Shown: positions 33,818 to 43,284 of the stretch, piece by piece
How positions within the stretch are numbered: the stretch's first letter is position 1
Layout of the letters: each line of letters opens with the position of its first letter
NCBI GenBank assembly: GCA_964498605.1
Contig: CAZCHK010000002.1
Span: 1-64,000, forward strand
Direction: 5' to 3'
Length of the DNA: 64,000 nucleotides
Origin: JBGQAS01 sp964498605
GTDB taxonomy: Bacteria; Chloroflexota; Anaerolineae; Anaerolineales; Anaerolineaceae
The notes under the pieces: model-generated
What the model saw: only the letters and a program-made list of their open reading frames with translations
What the model was told of the DNA's origin: nothing
Database searches by the model: none
Translations under genes and position numbers: made by a program

Positions 33818-36131
33818 CTAAGTCATCCTTTTGTTGATCAGGGCGCGTACTGGCACGGCCATTTTACACTCTCTGCGACGGCCAGTGTTCCAAGTGATGA
33901 TCAATTCTCTGCGCGCGCGCGTTATGCCGACGTAAAGCAGGCGCAGTCGTTCAGCCGCGTAATCCAACCTGGATTGTTGCGTGGCGAATCCTTCCTCGAT
34001 CATCGTTGCGGCAAAATCTTCGGAAAAGATGCTTTTCAGCTGCAGGAGCATTTCCGCTTCCAGATTCAGCTTTCCGCGCACAAACCACTTTTCGCTGAGA
34101 AAAGTATCACCCGGCTGACAGGATGGGAAATCGAAATTATTTACGCTGCATAAATAGACGCGATCCCATTCCAGGCCTTTGGCTTTGTGAATAGTTGAAA
34201 CGACCACTTTTCCTTTGTAATCATCCGGGTTAAATCCCTGGTCAAGGTCGCTGAAGCCCAGGAATTTCCTTTCATTGGATGCAATTTTCTCCAGCTCTAT
34301 CACGAAATCGGGCAGGTTCCACTTGGGGTTCGACGCCGCCGCCGCTTCGAGCAGCAGTGCCAGCTTGTGCGCCAAAGCCAGGTCGATCGCGTTCGTGAAG
34401 ACCCCCTGAGCAATGGTGATGACCAGCTGATCGATGGGCAGCAGGGTGGCTTCTGCCCAACTGCGAACTGACTCAACAAAAGCTGTAACAAGACCCGTGC
34501 ATTCCGGCGCAAGAGGCTCTCCGGGTGGATCATTGACGCTTCCTGGCTGCGGGTAAAGCAGGTTTTCAATCAACCGCACGTTCTTGAGATAGGCTGCGCA
34601 AGCTGCAATGATCGAGCGCTGATCGTTACCTTCCAGGTTAAATTCAAAGCGCTGTTTGAAGGCAGCGGTAAATTTTGTTATCGAAACCGGGTCTGATAGG
34701 TATCGAAGTATCGCGGTCAGTACTGAGGCTGTTTTCCTCGTCGCGGAAGTGCTGCGCAGCATTTCGATGTAGGGGAGATTGTTTTCTTTCAGAATTCCCA
34801 CGATTCTGGCGCCATGGTCATTGCGGGGAACCAGAACGGCCGCAGTCTTGTCCTGATGAAGAGGCAGCCATTTTTGGATATTGGCAACGATACGGCGTAA
34901 CTCATCTTCAGGATTGGTTTCCTGTTCTTGAATGTAGATGCCCATGGGATTGTCTTCAGGGTTGGGTTGCGGATCGTTGTCGGGTGTGGCGCGGATGTGC
35001 GGCGGGGTTAANNNNNNNNNNGGTTTTGTCTGCTGGTTGGGGTGGGGTATGGTGGGGGGGGGGGGCGGGTAGGGGGGGCGGGTTTACGGTGGCCCCACCC
35101 CCCACGACGGGGTGTTCATTCTGCACCCAATCAATTAATGCGTTGGCAAAATTAATAATGGTGAGAGTTGATCTTCCTGAATTTGGGAGATCACAATTTC
35201 GAACACCTTCTTCGTGTAAAAAAGATCGCAGATATTTGGGGTTTGCGGTCGTGAAGGTTTCGTAAATCGCTTGATTTGCATCCCCCACGCGCACCCAATT
35301 TCCCTGATTGCCGGATAAAAGGCGCAAAATCTCTTCCTGCAGTCGGCTGCTGTCCTGGGCTTCATCCTCCAGGATGTAGGGCCAACGGTGCTTCAAACGG
35401 CACAGGAAATCTTGATCGGTCCTGAGAGCCTGTAAGGCATAGCGGATCAGATCATCAAAATCCACTGCGCCAAGAAAGTTCAGTGAGCGCTGGTATTCTG
35501 TATACGCGTCCAGGCCCATTTGGATAAGAGGCAGGTCTTTGTTGCTGTCGACCAATCTCTTGTCGATGTCCCTGGGAAAAAGTTGCAGGTCTTTTGCTGC
35601 CCGGATAAAAATTCCCGCCAGGGTTTTTAGATAATCGAACCATGCTTGGCGCAGCCGATGATTGGATCGCAGGTCCAGATCAGCGCCTGAATAGCTGGTG
35701 AGAAACTCCGGGTGAAGGTGCATCCAACTTTGGACAATCCGCTGAATGATCCGTTCCGATTCCTGTTCATCGATGATTAAGAAGCGCTCCGGCAGACCCA
35801 CCAGATCAGGCCGCTCTTTCACGATGTCATGAGCCAACCCGTGCAGCGTGCGAACGCGGTATCCCATGTTTGGCAGGAGTTTTAGCTCCCTGACGAACTC
35901 GGATATGCGGCTTGAAAAATTATCCACCGCGGAATTCACCAAGGTGACAACGAGAACCTCTTGCGTGTCCTGGAGACCTCCCGCTGCGATCAGATCAGCA
36001 GCCAGACGGGACAGCGTGAAAGTCTTGCCGCTGCCGGGAACAGCAGCAACACCCATTTTGCCCTGCCGGTAGGCGAGCACTTCAGCTTGTTTTGGGCGTG
36101 GTTCAAACACCTGCCAGGTCCTTTGCCGCAA
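33818..36131 (-). CDS. UvrD/Rep-type helicase, interrupted by an assembly gap
   Basis: The N-terminal part (36131 to about 35105) has Walker A AAVPGSGKTFTL, Walker B LEDEAQDSS and motif III VGDANQAIY. The C-terminal part has motif V STIHKAKGLEWDR and motif VI LLYVGITRARREL. The two open frames are interrupted by Ns at 35012-35021. From the gap edge the downstream frame reads in phase (LTPPHIRATPDNDPQPNPED) into the rest of the helicase, as these helicases do after a HPV segment. The 35022-35105 stretch is G-run-rich junk that breaks the family pattern. I take this as one intact gene of about 740 residues. The start is probably TTG at 36131, overlapping the upstream gene by 29 bases. Confidence 0.8.
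35012..35105. other. Assembly gap and low-quality contig end
   Basis: Ten Ns (35012-35021) are followed by a stretch with runs of up to 14 Gs and C runs that does not translate into anything helicase-like. It looks like a poor contig end inside the helicase gene. The reading here should not be trusted. Confidence 0.9.
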
Positions 36132-38214
36132 ATTTTCGAGTAATGGTGTTCAACGCCTGTAACAAACCGGTTTTGTTTTGGTTCCCCCGCTCGTCAAATT
36201 CAATCGAGTAAAAATAGACATGCGCACGGCATCGTTGGAGCAACCCCGCGACCAGTCTGGAAAGAGACTCGCGGCTGACGCGCAGCTCTTCGTCATCCGT
36301 CCAGGTTTTATCGCTTTGCCAATTGCGGCTTAATACGTAAGGATGCGTCAATGGTTGAAATGGCCGCTGCCACCAGCCAGGTGACCCGATGTCCAGCCAA
36401 AACTGGATTTTTACCGGGCGATTGGCCAGCAGGTAGGTGTAAGCTGGGGCAACCAATACCCCGCGATCGATTTTTTGCCAGGGCTCTTTGTAAAATGCTG
36501 AGATCACGCCTGATTCAACCAATTCAATATATTCATAAGCGATCGTTTTTTCCAGCTTTGACTTGTTTGGCTCCATCACCTGGCGGAATTTTTGATATGA
36601 TTCGATCAGCATGGCCGCGGAGCTGGACGATGTAAAAGACGCGTGAAATCCCATGTCCCTCTGAGATAACAATTCCCCAAACAATCTGCTCCAGAATACA
36701 TCAAGTTCTGGAATGGGGTTTTCGATGGCACTGGTTATCCACGCCTGCATCCGCATGTACCTGTCGCCGATCGAGTAACCAATCCGGTTGCGCATATCTG
36801 CCTGCAGTGCGTCGAACGAGCCAAGAGCCTTTTCCTTGTCTTTGGGTTGAAACAGCACCTGGGAGAGGAGATCCGCTCTGACCAGGTCTCCCCTGGTCAA
36901 CAGCTGCATGAAAGCTTCCCGCATGTCAAACCTCGAGGGCATTTTATCCCACTGTGGATTGACAAGCTTTGCCAGTGAGACCAGGCTGGAAACAGCTGGG
37001 TCGGCGTTCAAGCTGCGGGATGGGCGGTGTCCTTGTGACCGTATCCCGATTGAGCTTAACTTTTGACTGATGGAAAAAAGCAGGGAATCGCTGAGGTATG
37101 GAGCGATGACGACGATCTCGTTTTCAGCTGTTTTTTGATCGTGGATGAGTTCTTTAATCTCTTCCGCAACATGCTGTATGGCTTCCGGAATATGCCGGCA
37201 GGCAATGACCGCAAATGAATTCCGGATGGCCGGATCAGGATCGATCTTTTCTTGATGGATCGCTGAATGCAGCAAAGAAGCGCATTTAACAATACCGCCT
37301 TCTGATACAAACGATTGAGTAAGTTCCAGGCTGTTGTGCACAATCGACTGCAGGCTTTTTGCTGAGATCGGGTCAGCTCCAAGAAAACTGCGGTATCCTG
37401 CTCCGGAATCGTGAACCAGGAGGATGGAGTCAAAAAAAGGCGCCCACTCTTTAACCATGTCATGGAATATTGGTGCATCTTCTTCCACATTGTCGTAGAT
37501 CAGATGTCTGTAGCGCTTGAAAAGGAAATTTCGAAAAACGATGGACGGCCAGAGGTGCTTGTAAAAAACCTCGATCTGCAAGGAAAAATCCAGTAGATTC
37601 AGCTGGTAGCACAAATCACGAAACTGATTGGCTGCTAACTGGGCCTGATCAAGAGGTGATGTGATCTGTGGATCTCCGATAAAGCAGCCGATCATTTTTT
37701 GCGCGAATTGAGTGTGTGGCGTTCCGATCAAAGCGGATTTATTCAGGTTATCCAGAATTTGGCTGTACAGGCGATTTGATTCGAGCTTGATGGCATCGAA
37801 GGATCCTTTCTGAATCATCGGATTCACGATTGACGACATATAGTACTGCGAGGTTTCCAATGTCAGAAAAGTCGGTGGACGGTGGGGCTTTTTGAACCCA
37901 CCAGGGGCTGAAATGACAGGCCAAAAAAGGGAGATCATCCTTCTGGCTAACCCCCCGAAAGTAGTGACTTCAGGCAAGCTTCCAGAAGGAAAATCCTGTT
38001 TATGCATGACCTCATCATAAGGTGAGGATAAGCTGCGCTGAGGGATGATGATCAGGATGGATGATGCTGGCTCACCTGATCCTGCCAGGTTCTTGAGCCG
38101 AACGGTTGCCGCGGTGGATTTACCGCAACCAGCGTTCCCGGTTAGGTACATCTTTGGATTTTGCACATAGTTGGCTGCTGAGAGTTGTTCAGATGTGAGC
38201 TGGTAAGAGTCCAT
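36103..38214 (-). CDS. AddB-like P-loop protein with degenerate helicase motifs
   Basis: The 703-residue protein follows the UvrD/AddB layout. Walker A is intact (GNAGCGKSTAA, residues about 26-36). The Walker B position reads LIYDNVEEDAP instead of DExQD, motif III reads HDSGAGYRSFLGADP, and the motif VI position (RLVAGLLQRCRAHVYFY) lacks the TRAR arginines. It probably binds ATP but may not unwind DNA, like the structural AddB subunit. Unlike AddB it has no nuclease domain or Cys cluster; those are in the separate gene two positions downstream. ATG at 38214 is preferred over a GTG at 38220. It is first in the operon. Confidence 0.65.
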   Translation of the reverse strand: MDSYQLTSEQLSAANYVQNPKMYLTGNAGCGKSTAATVRLKNLAGSGEPASSILIIIPQRSLSSPYDEVMHKQDFPSGSLPEVTTFGGLARRMISLFWPVISAPGGFKKPHRPPTFLTLETSQYYMSSIVNPMIQKGSFDAIKLESNRLYSQILDNLNKSALIGTPHTQFAQKMIGCFIGDPQITSPLDQAQLAANQFRDLCYQLNLLDFSLQIEVFYKHLWPSIVFRNFLFKRYRHLIYDNVEEDAPIFHDMVKEWAPFFDSILLVHDSGAGYRSFLGADPISAKSLQSIVHNSLELTQSFVSEGGIVKCASLLHSAIHQEKIDPDPAIRNSFAVIACRHIPEAIQHVAEEIKELIHDQKTAENEIVVIAPYLSDSLLFSISQKLSSIGIRSQGHRPSRSLNADPAVSSLVSLAKLVNPQWDKMPSRFDMREAFMQLLTRGDLVRADLLSQVLFQPKDKEKALGSFDALQADMRNRIGYSIGDRYMRMQAWITSAIENPIPELDVFWSRLFGELLSQRDMGFHASFTSSSSAAMLIESYQKFRQVMEPNKSKLEKTIAYEYIELVESGVISAFYKEPWQKIDRGVLVAPAYTYLLANRPVKIQFWLDIGSPGWWQRPFQPLTHPYVLSRNWQSDKTWTDDEELRVSRESLSRLVAGLLQRCRAHVYFYSIEFDERGNQNKTGLLQALNTITRKFAAKDLAGV

Positions 38215-38334
38215 GATCACTTCATTTCAAGAGCAGGTCTCAAAAGCGATGGACGGATCAATCGGGTATTGGCTGGCGCAGTTCGGTAAAGGGCGGGGGA
38301 ATAGTCCATCGTTTTAATGTAATTGAAAGATTCG

Positions 38335-38364
38335 TTTATATTAGGTGACCATCATTCCAATCAA
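38335..38364 (-). promoter_or_regulatory. Candidate promoter of the helicase/nuclease operon
   Basis: On the minus strand TTGATT (38364-38359), an 18-base spacer and TATAAA (38340-38335) precede the AddB-like gene, leaving a leader of about 110 bases. The rest of the 258-bp space between 38215 and 38472 shows nothing else I can identify. Confidence 0.4.
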
Positions 38365-38472
38365 CCATCTGCAAAAAAATCACTGCGGATGGAAATTATC
38401 AGCCAACGCTTCGCCTGAGAATCGGTCTTTACAATTTACAGACGTTTCTTAATAAATTCCACCCGCGAAGGT

Positions 38473-39330
38473 TCATGGAACGCTCCACATCTTGATATCA
38501 TCAAGCTGCGCTGAGAAATTGATGCTGTCTTTCCCGGCGATGAAAACACCGATGATCGTAGCATTAAGAAATGATCCATCGGTAATTGCCTGGGCGCTTT
38601 CACCATTTATGAATATTTCCAGCGCGGCACCTTTTGCTAGAATGCCAAGGCGGTTGGTCTGTCCGGATCCTGATTTAATTAAGGGCGATGCAGTGCTTGA
38701 GATTAGCGTGGCGAGACCGCCAGAATCCCACCGCTGGAGTGAATACTTCCCATCACAGGTCAAGCCCAGGTAATAACCAAATCCGGAGGAGTAATCCGGG
38801 GATCGAAAGACCAAGCCATACAGATCGCCACCGGCGCAGCTTGGAATGATAAATGTTCCTTCAAGATAGTAGTTTGCCAATCCCCGGTCAGTCAATCGCC
38901 ACCCTTTCCAACCTGTGGCAGATAAGCTGGTAAGCACCATTTTCCCGTTCTGGATCGTGATGGATGTGTAGCCGTCGTCATAGCCACTTCCAGATAATCC
39001 AAAACCGCTTCCGCTATCCAGTGTGTTGCTCCAGTAAGCCGTGCCATATACCGTCGCTGGATCACCTTGGGTTGGCGTCACAGTGGGTGTGTCCGTTGTT
39101 CCAGGCGTGTTTGTGAGCGTGGATGTTTCGATGATGCCCGGCGGATTTGGTGTTTCCGGATTGGTTTCGCTTTGTCCTGCGGCAGGAAGAGATGCCTGCG
39201 CTGCAGTGAGAATAGCTGCTACCTGTGTCTCCACAACCTGTTGCTGCATTTGTTCTTGCGATAAGGGGTAATTACATGATGTGAACAGGATGAACATCAA
39301 CAGCATTATCGGGATCAATTTCTGGCTCAT
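38473..39330 (-). CDS. Lipoprotein with Thr/Pro linker and laminin-G-like domain
   Basis: The 285-residue protein has a signal peptide and lipobox (LFTSCNY), a helical stretch (QEQMQQQVVETQVAAILTAA), a Thr/Pro-rich linker and a C-terminal beta-sandwich of about 180 residues. The last part (YWSNTLDSGSGFG; FGYYLGLTCDGKYSL; LEIFINGESAQAITDGSF) resembles the concanavalin-like fold of the DUF1080/family 16-like group that binds or cleaves sugars. No catalytic residues are evident. It is probably displayed on the cell surface. Function unknown. Confidence 0.7.
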   Translation of the reverse strand: MSQKLIPIMLLMFILFTSCNYPLSQEQMQQQVVETQVAAILTAAQASLPAAGQSETNPETPNPPGIIETSTLTNTPGTTDTPTVTPTQGDPATVYGTAYWSNTLDSGSGFGLSGSGYDDGYTSITIQNGKMVLTSLSATGWKGWRLTDRGLANYYLEGTFIIPSCAGGDLYGLVFRSPDYSSGFGYYLGLTCDGKYSLQRWDSGGLATLISSTASPLIKSGSGQTNRLGILAKGAALEIFINGESAQAITDGSFLNATIIGVFIAGKDSINFSAQLDDIKMWSVP

Positions 39331-39406
39331 CAGCTTAGTCCTCCTTCATCAATAAATAGTATTATAAGTCAAAGTCGCTCTTCTGCCTTTTCACCCATCC
39401 TCATTG

Positions 39407-39412
39407 TATAAT
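39407..39412 (+). promoter_or_regulatory. -10 box before the baseplate-J-like gene
   Basis: TATAAT ends 11 bases before the ATG at 39424, preceded directly by TG. The expected leader is only about four to five bases and there is no ribosome-binding site. Confidence 0.5.
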
Positions 39413-39423
39413 TTTAATTCGAC

Positions 39424-40914
39424 ATGAAAACTCACGTGATCAATCTGCAGCGTTACGATGATATTCATTCCGTCTCGGATCAGCTCAAATGGGTGAAATC
39501 TGATCGCGTATTGATCGTCATGCCGATCGTGCAGGGAGCGTTTGGTTCAAGACTGGACCTGGTCCGGTTGAAGAGGATGGCTCTCTCCCGGGTTGTGACA
39601 TTGGGAGTTGTCACGGTTTCCAAAACTGTGCGGGATATTGCCAATGAGCTGTCGATCCCGGTTTTTTCCAGCCAGATTGAAAGCAGAAGAAAACCCTGGT
39701 GTGGTGATAAAGGTTCCTTGACTTCCAAGCTTCATGTTTCAGGGCAGAAAAGAACCTTTCAGCCGCTTCGTGAGAAACAGATCAAGAAAACCAACCTCCC
39801 TCTGAATCCATTGATCAGGTCGGGCGTGTTTTTTTCAGGGCTGGCATCAGTGGCTGTGCTGTTGTTTATCCTGCTGCCGCGTGCCGAAATCGTATTGCAC
39901 CCCAAAGAGCGCGTACAGATGCTCGATATTTCCTTGAACGCCTCGTCTGAATACACGAGCGCTGACGTGACTGGGAATATCCCGCTGCACAGCAAAGTGG
40001 AAGCAGTGCAGGTTCTTGCTTCTTCCCGGATATCCAGTCAGCGCGCGACGGGTGTCATCCACGCGACAGGGGATGTTGAGATTAGAAATCTCTCACAGGA
40101 GGAAATTGACGTCCCGGCAAATTCACGCATCCTGATCGATGGGTATACCGGCCATCATTTGATCACCCTGGAGAAGGGGATTTTGCTGCCCGGCCAGAGT
40201 TCTGCTATGACTCTCAAAGTGAGATGCGAACCTCCAGGCTCTGCATGCAACATCAAGACTGGCACCTCCTTGAGATTTATCGGAGCCCTGGCGGATCAGG
40301 TACAAGTAGAGCTTGTGGTTCCCTTGACCGGCGGAAAAGATCAGGACCTGCAGACACCAGATGAGGCGGATTGGGAAGCGCTTCGAGAACGACTCATCCT
40401 GCAGGCAAAGGAACAATTAATATCAAACTTTGATTCTGTTGAAAGTGAAGGAATACTCATTCTCAATGATGAATATCTGCCGACCGAAATCACCTATCTG
40501 ACCGATGAATTGCCAGCCGACGATGCGTCGTCACGCATCGTATTGGGCTTGGAGGTCAGGTATGAAATACTGTATATTTATCGAAAGGATGTAAAAGACA
40601 TAGCCCAGGCCGCGCTGGCTGCGATCCTGCAGGAGGGATGGGAAAGCCGGCCGGGTACCTTGTACTGGGAACTGTTATCTGAAACTGATGACCAGGATGG
40701 TATTTTTTCATTCAAGATCAGGGCTGCGCAGCTCATTCACGAAGCTGTTGATGAAACCAATGTGGCAAAATTGATAGCCGGAAAACCACGAGGCGCTGCG
40801 AATCACATTCTGGAGGCATCTCTGGATCTCCGCCAGGCGCCGCAGATGAAAATGCCAGCGATATATTTCTGGTTGCCGCTCCTGCCGGCAAATATTGATA
40901 TTGAAGTAAAATGA
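39424..40914 (+). CDS. Membrane-anchored protein with baseplate-J-like region
   Basis: The 496-residue protein has a cytosolic N-terminal domain of about 90 residues (VLIVMPIVQGAFGSRLDLVRLKR region, Rossmann-like alternation), one membrane helix (133-152) and a long beta-rich outer part. The outer part (VRCEPPGSACNIKTG; ATGDVEIRN) resembles proteins usually labelled baseplate J/gp47-like in Chloroflexota. There are no other phage-tail genes nearby, so a true tail role is unlikely. It is coupled to ruvX by an ATGA overlap, and then mltG, which may mean a role at the envelope. Function unknown. Confidence 0.55.
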   Translation: MKTHVINLQRYDDIHSVSDQLKWVKSDRVLIVMPIVQGAFGSRLDLVRLKRMALSRVVTLGVVTVSKTVRDIANELSIPVFSSQIESRRKPWCGDKGSLTSKLHVSGQKRTFQPLREKQIKKTNLPLNPLIRSGVFFSGLASVAVLLFILLPRAEIVLHPKERVQMLDISLNASSEYTSADVTGNIPLHSKVEAVQVLASSRISSQRATGVIHATGDVEIRNLSQEEIDVPANSRILIDGYTGHHLITLEKGILLPGQSSAMTLKVRCEPPGSACNIKTGTSLRFIGALADQVQVELVVPLTGGKDQDLQTPDEADWEALRERLILQAKEQLISNFDSVESEGILILNDEYLPTEITYLTDELPADDASSRIVLGLEVRYEILYIYRKDVKDIAQAALAAILQEGWESRPGTLYWELLSETDDQDGIFSFKIRAAQLIHEAVDETNVAKLIAGKPRGAANHILEASLDLRQAPQMKMPAIYFWLPLLPANIDIEVK

Positions 40915-41336
40915 TCGGGATTAAAGTCCTTGGAATAGACCCGGGAGACAGGCGCATTGGTGTTGCCATCAGTGACGATACTGCCACAATCGCCAATCCT
41001 TTGATGGTCATTGCGCATCGATCCCGTCAATTGGATGCGCAAACGATCCTGGAACTAGCGGGTGAAAAAGAAGCAGGATTGATCGTTGTGGGGTTGGCAA
41101 CTGATTGTGAAGGAAAACCGTCGCCACAGGGAAGAAAAGCTGAACGTTTTGCTGCGGTAATCCGAAGCTTATCAGCTGTCCCCGTTGTGATGTGGGATGA
41201 AACCGGCTCAACCCAAGCCGCGAAGAATGCGAGGTTGCAAATGGGTGTTTCCAAGAAAAAAAGGGCCGGGCATTTGGATGACCTGGCTGCAGCAGTGATG
41301 CTTCAGGATTTCTTAGATACCAGGCGGTCGAATTGA
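40911..41336 (+). CDS. ruvX: Putative pre-16S rRNA nuclease / resolvase RuvX (YqgF)
   Basis: The 141-residue RNase H-fold protein has LGIDPGDRRIGVAISD at the N-terminus (first catalytic Asp), IVVGLATDCEGKPSPQG, WDETGSTQAA (Glu) and HLDDLAAAVMLQDFL (last Asp). The family processes the 5' end of 16S rRNA and has been proposed as a Holliday junction resolvase. It is coupled by ATGA to the upstream gene and overlaps the mltG start by TTGA. Confidence 0.93.
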   Translation: MIGIKVLGIDPGDRRIGVAISDDTATIANPLMVIAHRSRQLDAQTILELAGEKEAGLIVVGLATDCEGKPSPQGRKAERFAAVIRSLSAVPVVMWDETGSTQAAKNARLQMGVSKKKRAGHLDDLAAAVMLQDFLDTRRSN

Positions 41337-42475
41337 AAAAGAATCAGTTTTCGACATTCTTAACGGGGATCAAGGTTTTCATAATTTTTTGTTTCACGGT
41401 GATCATTGGCATGGTCCTCATCTTCGGGGTTTACTTCCCAAAAACGGCTGAGGACCTTTTTGGAATGATGTCTCCCCGATTGAGCCTGATCCAAAGATTT
41501 TCATTACCCGTGAAGCTTGTTTTAGGCAGATCGAGGTTATTATCGATTCTTCCCGCTCTGGGGCAGGATTGTACTTTTACAGTCTCTGCCGGAGAATCCG
41601 TTCCAACCATCGCCGATCGGCTTGAAGAAGAAAGATTTATTGCGGATGGAGAGCTTTTTACGAATTATTTGGTGTACTCAGGTATGGACCGTGCGATACA
41701 ATCCGGTAGTTTTTGCATTCCAGAGCAGAGTTCTTCCATCCAGGTGGCACAGCTCCTCGTGGACCCTACAAGCAGGATGATCGCGGTTGTTATTTTTCCC
41801 GGCTGGAGGATTGAGGAGATCGGACAATCCGTAGATTCATTGGGACTGAGCATTCGAGGTCAAGAATTGGTGGATTTAAACCGGGATCCTTCGTCCATCG
41901 AGCTGCCGGCAGGTTTTGAGCGGATCGATGCGTTGCAGGGATATATGGCTCCTGGGGAGTACCTGGTGACGACAGGGACTTCCACGGCGGAGTTTGTGAC
42001 ACGGAGTGTTGAACGATTTGCAGACGGCATCACGCCAGAGATAAGCGAACAAATCAACCAGTCCGGGTTGAGCCTGAATCAGATCGTCATTCTTGCATCG
42101 ATCATAGAACGAGAAGCGCAGCAGGTTGATGAAATGCCGCTTATCGCTTCAGTTTTTCTGAATCGTCTGGAAGTCGGGATGAGATTGGAAAGCGATCCAA
42201 CTGTGCAGTTTGCTTTAGGCTATCAACCCACCGATAAAACTTGGTGGAAGAATCCCCTCACGTATGAAGATCTTCAGAATCAATCTCCTTACAATACCTA
42301 CACGACGGGCGGTCTCCCGCCGACAGCCATTTGCGCTCCAAGCATGGAAGCGATCCTTTCAATATTACAGGCGCCTTCGACAGACTTTTTCTTTTTCCGA
42401 GCGTCGTGCGATGCGGATGGGTATCATCAATTCTCGGTAACCTACGAAGAACACCTTTCAAAAGCGTGTCCATAG
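41333..42475 (+). CDS. mltG: Endolytic murein transglycosylase MltG
   Basis: Cleaves nascent peptidoglycan strands and so sets glycan length. The 380-residue protein has one N-terminal membrane helix (about 11-31), a LysM-like region (SAGESVPTIADRLEEERFI) and the YceG catalytic domain with ILASIIEREAQ (catalytic Glu), SVFLNRLEVGMRLESDPT and YNTYTTGGLPPTAICAPS. The start is TTG at 41333, overlapping the ruvX stop (TTGA). The ruvX-mltG pairing is common in bacteria. Confidence 0.94.
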   Translation: MKKNQFSTFLTGIKVFIIFCFTVIIGMVLIFGVYFPKTAEDLFGMMSPRLSLIQRFSLPVKLVLGRSRLLSILPALGQDCTFTVSAGESVPTIADRLEEERFIADGELFTNYLVYSGMDRAIQSGSFCIPEQSSSIQVAQLLVDPTSRMIAVVIFPGWRIEEIGQSVDSLGLSIRGQELVDLNRDPSSIELPAGFERIDALQGYMAPGEYLVTTGTSTAEFVTRSVERFADGITPEISEQINQSGLSLNQIVILASIIEREAQQVDEMPLIASVFLNRLEVGMRLESDPTVQFALGYQPTDKTWWKNPLTYEDLQNQSPYNTYTTGGLPPTAICAPSMEAILSILQAPSTDFFFFRASCDADGYHQFSVTYEEHLSKACP

Positions 42476-42492
42476 AAGACCAGGAGGTAGTC

Positions 42493-43236
42493 ATGTCAAC
42501 ATTAGGCATAGATTTCGGTGGTTCAGGGATCAAAGGGGCGATTGTCGATGAGGAGAAGGGTGTTCTGATAACTGAGCGACTGCGCATAGCAACACCTGAA
42601 AAAGCGCATCCGGAAGGTGTCGCAAAAGTTGTCAGGCAGATCACGAAGCACTTTGAGTGGGATCGGAGTGTTGGATTTGGATTTCCTGGCATCGTTCGGC
42701 AGGGTGTAGCCCATAGCACAGCGAACATTTCAAAACGCTGGAAAGGGATGGATATCGATCATTACTTAGCGGAAATGACAGGCTGCCCATTTTTTACAAT
42801 AAACGATGCGGATGCGGCTGGAATAGCTGAAATGAAATATGGAGCTGGACGCGGGATTAAAAGAGGAGTCGTAATTCTTCTGACCATTGGAACCGGGATT
42901 GGATCAGCGGTGTTCGTGGAAGGAAAGCTGTTTAAAAATACGGAATTCGGGCACCTGCAGCTCAATGGCAAAGATGTCGAAGCACGTGCATCTGATGCCG
43001 CCCGTCAGCGGAAAGAATTGACCTGGCGGCAGTGGGCGAAACGGCTGCAGGAAATGTTAGACCATATTGAAGCGATATTTTCGCCTGACCTGATCATTAT
43101 TGGTGGGGGAGCAAGCAAGAATTCTGACAAGTTTTTCCCGTTCATCAAAACAAACGCGAAACTGACCACCGCTCTGCTTCAAAATAACGCGGGAATTATT
43201 GGTGCCGCGCTTTACGCATCGATGAGTGAATCTTAA
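42493..43236 (+). CDS. ppgK: ROK-family polyphosphate glucokinase
   Basis: The 247-residue sugar kinase shows the phosphate loop GIDFGGSGIKGAIVD, GFPGIVRQG, the catalytic NDADAAGIAEM and LLTIGTGIGSAVF. Length and sequence are closest to polyphosphate/ATP glucokinases, which make glucose 6-phosphate from polyphosphate. AGGAGG lies seven bases before ATG 42493, one of the best ribosome-binding sites in the window; the open frame extends upstream but overlaps mltG. It is 17 bases after mltG. Confidence 0.87.
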   Translation: MSTLGIDFGGSGIKGAIVDEEKGVLITERLRIATPEKAHPEGVAKVVRQITKHFEWDRSVGFGFPGIVRQGVAHSTANISKRWKGMDIDHYLAEMTGCPFFTINDADAAGIAEMKYGAGRGIKRGVVILLTIGTGIGSAVFVEGKLFKNTEFGHLQLNGKDVEARASDAARQRKELTWRQWAKRLQEMLDHIEAIFSPDLIIIGGGASKNSDKFFPFIKTNAKLTTALLQNNAGIIGAALYASMSES

Positions 43237-43284
43237 CCCCCACTTTGAACCCCGCGCGTTTCTAGCCCGATCGTAACATCAACA

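Noticed and set aside
35022..35105. G-quadruplex-forming G runs
   Set aside because: The runs border an N gap inside a coding region and do not translate sensibly, so they are more likely sequencing error than a real structure.
39424..40914. Phage tail or contractile injection system
   Set aside because: Only one baseplate-J-like protein is present, with a membrane helix and no sheath, tube or spike genes nearby.
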